This document shows positions 5,285 to 7,244 of a stretch of 7,244 bases of DNA, piece by piece. Within the stretch, counting starts at the first letter, position 1, and every line of letters starts with the position of its first letter. A model generated the notes under the pieces. That model was not told the DNA's origin and did not search any database. It was given only the letters and a program-made list of their open reading frames with translations. This DNA comes from Deltaproteobacteria bacterium (GTDB lineage Bacteria; Desulfobacterota; Desulfobacteria; Desulfobacterales; ETH-SRB1). The DNA lies in contig DAOUSD010000072.1 in NCBI GenBank assembly GCA_030627405.1, positions 1 through 7,244 of the forward strand. The letters are read 5' to 3'. Both the position numbers and the translations under genes were made by a program.

Positions 5285-5575
5285 CTTCATCAGTCTTTCT
5301 CTTATCCAATTTGGATTTCGGCGACAATCCAGCACAGCCGTTACCAAGACCATATCCTCAACAATTTCATAATACACGCCGAATGGAAACCGTTTGGAGA
5401 GAAGCCGATGGAACGTGAAAACTACACTGTGAATGCCTCCAAAATATGCAAGAGAGTCAATATCAGAATACAGCGAATCAAGGAAGTAAGAACCAAGACC
5501 GGGAGATTGCTTTTCATAGAAACGGTATCCATTTTCAAGATCTTTCTCTGCAGGATCAAGGATTCTTACTCGCAT
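5279..5575 (-). CDS. RelE/ParE family toxin, intact
   Basis: A 98-residue basic toxin. It opens with a beta strand and helix (MRVRILDPAEKDLENGYRFYEKQSPGLG), followed by the helical pair and the C-terminal sheet KRFPFGVYYEIVEDMVLVTA VLDCRRNPNWIRERL. FPFGVYYEI and VLDCRRNP are the recurrent signature of the RelE/ParE superfamily subgroup that pairs with short addiction-module antitoxins. Members either cleave ribosome-bound mRNA (RelE) or inhibit gyrase (ParE); the sequence alone does not decide which. The length is normal. The ATG at 5575 overlaps the end of the antitoxin gene by 10 bases, so the pair is one translationally coupled operon. The stop codon falls in the attC-like core. Together with its antitoxin it appears to be the only fully preserved TA module in the window. 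Confidence 0.87.
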   Translation of the reverse strand: MRVRILDPAEKDLENGYRFYEKQSPGLGSYFLDSLYSDIDSLAYFGGIHSVVFTFHRLLSKRFPFGVYYEIVEDMVLVTAVLDCRRNPNWIRERLMKG

Positions 5576-5796
5576 GAAATATTCTTTCTGATTCTGTCTT
5601 TAGCTTCTTCCCAGTCAGATATGGTTATCTTGCCGGCTGCTAAGGCTTTTTTTCTATCTCTGAGGATATCTTCATGCCAAGCCGGTGATTCAAGTGTCTT
5701 TTCATCAATAGTCAGGGCATCCCAAATAGCCTCCATTAAATTGAGTTTTTGAGCAATTGTAAATTGTGATAAGTGTGGAATATTAATTTTTTCCAT
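5566..5796 (-). CDS. Addiction-module antitoxin of the RelE/ParE pair
   Basis: A 76-residue acidic, mostly helical protein. Residues ~13-35 (TIAQKLNLMEAIWDALTIDE) and ~37-70 (ESPAWHEDILRDRKKALAAG, then DWEEAKDRIR) match the 'addiction module component' (PF09720, Unstab_antitox) pattern. A helix with the L-x-L-x-E-x-I-W-D motif is followed by the W-H-x-x-x-L-x-x-R segment and the C-terminal W-E-E toxin-binding helix. It lacks a recognisable DNA-binding domain, as is usual for this family. The ATG at 5796 follows AAAGGAAAGATT, a strong ribosome site. It precedes the toxin gene, with a 10-base overlap. It is expected to bind and neutralise the toxin and be turned over by proteases. Its own promoter probably lies in 5797-5880, but no clear boxes were identified. 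Confidence 0.85.
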   Translation of the reverse strand: MEKINIPHLSQFTIAQKLNLMEAIWDALTIDEKTLESPAWHEDILRDRKKALAAGKITISDWEEAKDRIRKNISCE

Positions 5797-5818
5797 AATC
5801 TTTCCTTTCGTGGAAAAA

Positions 5819-5875
5819 GCGCACTGGCGGCAATAGAGCGCAGTTGAATTGCCTTAAATTAACGCATTATTAGGC
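5819..5875 (-). other. Inverted repeat upstream of the TA pair, possible degenerate attC
   Basis: GGCAAT (5829-5834) and ATTGCC (5848-5853) form a stem around 13 bases, with a weaker outer GCG/CGC pairing (5819-5821 with 5863-5865). On the minus strand the site begins GCCTAATAATGCG, seven bases after the acetyltransferase stop codon and close to an R''-type core with one mismatch. The opposite core (GTTRRRY) is not evident. It could be a decayed attC, an operator for the TA operon or a terminator of the upstream gene. Confidence 0.35.
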
Positions 5876-5880
5876 TTTCT

Positions 5881-6384
5881 CTAAGAAATCAACTTATAGG
5901 TTAATGTGGATATTTCTTGATCTATCTTTTTTATCTCTGTGACAATTTCTTTTGCATTTTTCGGAGACTTTTCAAGAGCAATTCTTAAGATACTCATCCA
6001 ATTCAAATTATTTCTTGCTCTTGCGGCCTCAATTTGATCAAGAGGACTCTTTTCAGCATTTGTTTCTGAATCGTTCCACGTAATAGATATTTCAAACTTC
6101 TGAAAGACTTTTTTGTATTTGTTGTATAGTGATTCCCTGCCAGTTACCCATGAGTGCTTTGTCAACCCAAGGAAATGAACTCCAATACGGTTACCACTTT
6201 TTATAATATTTGATTCTCTAAACCCCTCTTCTTTGAACAGAAACTTCTTGTGAAGTTTAACGACGGTACTATTCCCCTCAATAACTTCACAATTCAATTT
6301 TTCAATACCAACAGCATCGAAAACAAAATTGATAATGGTAAACTCAAGGGCTGCTCCAAGCCCTCCTCTTTCCTTTTCTGTCAA
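5881..6384 (-). CDS. GNAT N-acetyltransferase (PseH-like), 5'-truncated, with a C-terminal extension
   Basis: Residues 1-79 match the C-terminal half of the GNAT fold as found in PseH-type (UDP-4-amino-sugar) N-acetyltransferases. They include the acetyl-CoA loop ERGGLGAALEF (R6-G7-G8-L9-G10), then IEKLNCEVIEGNSTVVKLHKKFLFKEEGF and FLGLTKHSW. The TTG at 6384 is only a nominal start. The frame is open upstream to the RAYT stop and reads HKKADWACYL before it, which also fits the family, so similarity starts near 6411 and the N-terminal half is missing. That break coincides with the inner edge of the 31-bp repeat. Residues ~80-167 form an additional helical region (SPLDQIEAARARNNLNWMSI, then LEKSPKNAKEIVTEI) that recalls short proteins of surface-sugar clusters. 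This is a weak recollection and its function is unassigned. Without half of the fold, acetyltransferase activity is unlikely. Confidence 0.65.
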   Translation of the reverse strand: MTEKERGGLGAALEFTIINFVFDAVGIEKLNCEVIEGNSTVVKLHKKFLFKEEGFRESNIIKSGNRIGVHFLGLTKHSWVTGRESLYNKYKKVFQKFEISITWNDSETNAEKSPLDQIEAARARNNLNWMSILRIALEKSPKNAKEIVTEIKKIDQEISTLTYKLIS

Positions 6385-6415
6385 ATAGCAAGCCCAATCA
6401 GCCTTTTTATGCGAG

Positions 6416-6446
6416 ACAGGGGGACGCCCATGAATTTATGCGTTTC
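6416..6446 (-). repeat. 31-bp inverted repeat, right copy, overlapping the RAYT stop
   Basis: Reverse-complement partner of 5042-5072 (28 of 31). It includes the last codons and TAA (6436-6438) of the RAYT gene. Its inner edge abuts the start of the acetyltransferase similarity. Confidence 0.8.
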
Positions 6447-7244
6447 GTGTATCGTATAGCGATAATCGATGTTCTAAAACCAATTGTTCACCTCTTTGAA
6501 CTGCCCTGCTTACCGCTGACTGGCTTAGACCCAATCTCTTTCCTACCCTGGTTCCTGAAATACCCAATTCTCTGACAGCCCAATAAGCTAAAACACTGCG
6601 GGCAATGACGCGTTCCGGTTGTTTGCCTGGCGATAATATATATTTGACCGCTATTTTAAATATCTCGGAAACCCTTTTAACAATTGTGTCAAAGTCGTAT
6701 CCCATTGCTTCAAGCCGGTACCTGCGTTCCATCTTTTCTGTCGCATCGCATAGCACCTTCTCGACAAAATCGCTGTCTCCAAGTATCCGTTCATCACTCT
6801 TAAAGTGGATATTCATACGTCGCAACGATTTCAGAACACCCCAGCCTCCTGTACTTCGGATCAGTCCGCCTCCGGTCAATTCCGATTTTTTCCCCTCTAA
6901 TATCCCTTTTTCAACAAATACTCTATATTTTTTTCGAGCAGCATATTTCTGTTTTCCAAATAACGCCAGCACCGTATCCACATCTTGCCATTGATCCTTG
7001 ATTTTTGCCACCAGCCTGCTGTGACCGCTGTAAGGATAATGATCCAATTCCTTTAAACCCGATACCACTCTTGCCCGTAATGGATTTAAATGGATATACC
7101 GAACCAGTTCCAGCAGATATGGATCTTCCTGACATAAAATAGATTTATAACGATTCTGAAACACGTGCCCGTGTCTGCGATGCCTGAGGTTAAAGCTCAC
7201 AGCATAAACCGGTGAGCAACCGGCGCATCACAGTGGCTATAGGC
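6436..7244 (-). pseudogene. REP-associated tyrosine transposase (RAYT, TnpA_REP/Y1_Tnp), frameshifted and partial
   Basis: The continuous frame (GTG at 7200 to TAA at 6436) gives 254 residues. It starts in the middle of the Y1 transposase domain: RHRRHGHVFQNRYKSILCQE, then PYLLELVRYIHLNPLRARVV, the tyrosine-bearing helix. The C-terminal ~90 residues (YDFDTIVKRVSEIF...RSVLAYWAVRELGISGTRVG KRLGLSQSAVSRAV) form a DnaA-like helix-turn-helix often attached to these proteins. The preceding family sequence is present in another frame: 7209-7243 reads PIATVMRRLLTG. A single extra T in the TTT at 7206-7208 (minus strand) separates it from YAVSFN. The HUH (HYHLL) motif lies beyond the window edge. Family role: single-strand nuclease and transposase acting on REP hairpins. 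The frameshift should inactivate it unless bypassed or a sequencing error. One 31-bp repeat overlaps its 3' end. Confidence 0.8.

Noticed and set aside
5198..5752. A 184-residue plus-strand open frame
   Set aside because: It runs antisense across the RelE/ParE toxin, most of the antitoxin and the attC-like site, whose own minus-strand products match known families.
6605..6994. A 129-residue plus-strand open frame
   Set aside because: It is the antisense shadow of the RAYT C-terminal region and has no ribosome site or recognisable domain.
1..7244. CRISPR array, tRNA, rRNA or riboswitch
   Set aside because: No regularly spaced repeat series, no tRNA-like cloverleaf and no rRNA or riboswitch core was recognised by eye. 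The only long repeats are single pairs (36 bp and 31 bp).

Overview
This window looks like an accessory (genomic-island) stretch of a mesophilic bacterium with moderate-to-low GC. The mix of an IS1182-type transposase, RAYT (REP-associated tyrosine transposase), PIN/RHH and RelE modules and DUF4143 ATPases is common in environmental Desulfobacterota. That placement is inference from general resemblance; no housekeeping gene is present to confirm it. Nearly every gene lies on the minus strand.

Layout from left to right: (1) 1-250, the promoter and first ~55 codons of a higB-type toxin gene, plus strand, cut off and running into the tail of the next module. (2) 253-791, a ribbon-helix-helix antitoxin and, upstream of it, a PIN toxin that has lost its N-terminal third and first catalytic Asp. 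(3) 849-2737, a complete-looking IS1182-family insertion sequence with ~18-bp terminal inverted repeats and a 10-bp flanking duplication. It interrupts the last codons of (4) an MNT-type nucleotidyltransferase (2704-3003), which is also cut at its N-terminus. (5) 3177-4478, an intact AAA_14/DUF4143 ATPase with a strong palindrome over its probable promoter, lying between two perfect 36-bp direct repeats. (6) 4568-4849, a RhuM-like N-terminal fragment fused to an unknown leader. (7) 4987-5796, an integron-cassette-like arrangement: an intact RelE/ParE toxin with its antitoxin, a ~125-bp attC-like imperfect palindrome overlapping the toxin stop codon, and the start of a further short ORF just beyond it. 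(8) 5881-6384, a 5'-truncated GNAT acetyltransferase resembling PseH, with an extra C-terminal domain. (9) 6436-7244, the C-terminal part of a RAYT, frameshifted by one base near the window edge.

A 31-bp inverted repeat (28/31 identical) brackets regions 7 and 8 and truncates a gene at each inner edge. One copy overlaps the RAYT stop codon, which suggests that RAYT-linked sequence movement shaped the segment.

Overall the window is a graveyard of toxin-antitoxin and toxin-like modules (HigB, PIN/RHH, MNT, RhuM) broken by deletions and mobile elements. One TA pair (RelE/ParE with antitoxin) and one ATPase still look functional. No integron integrase, phage structural gene, CRISPR array, rRNA or tRNA was seen.
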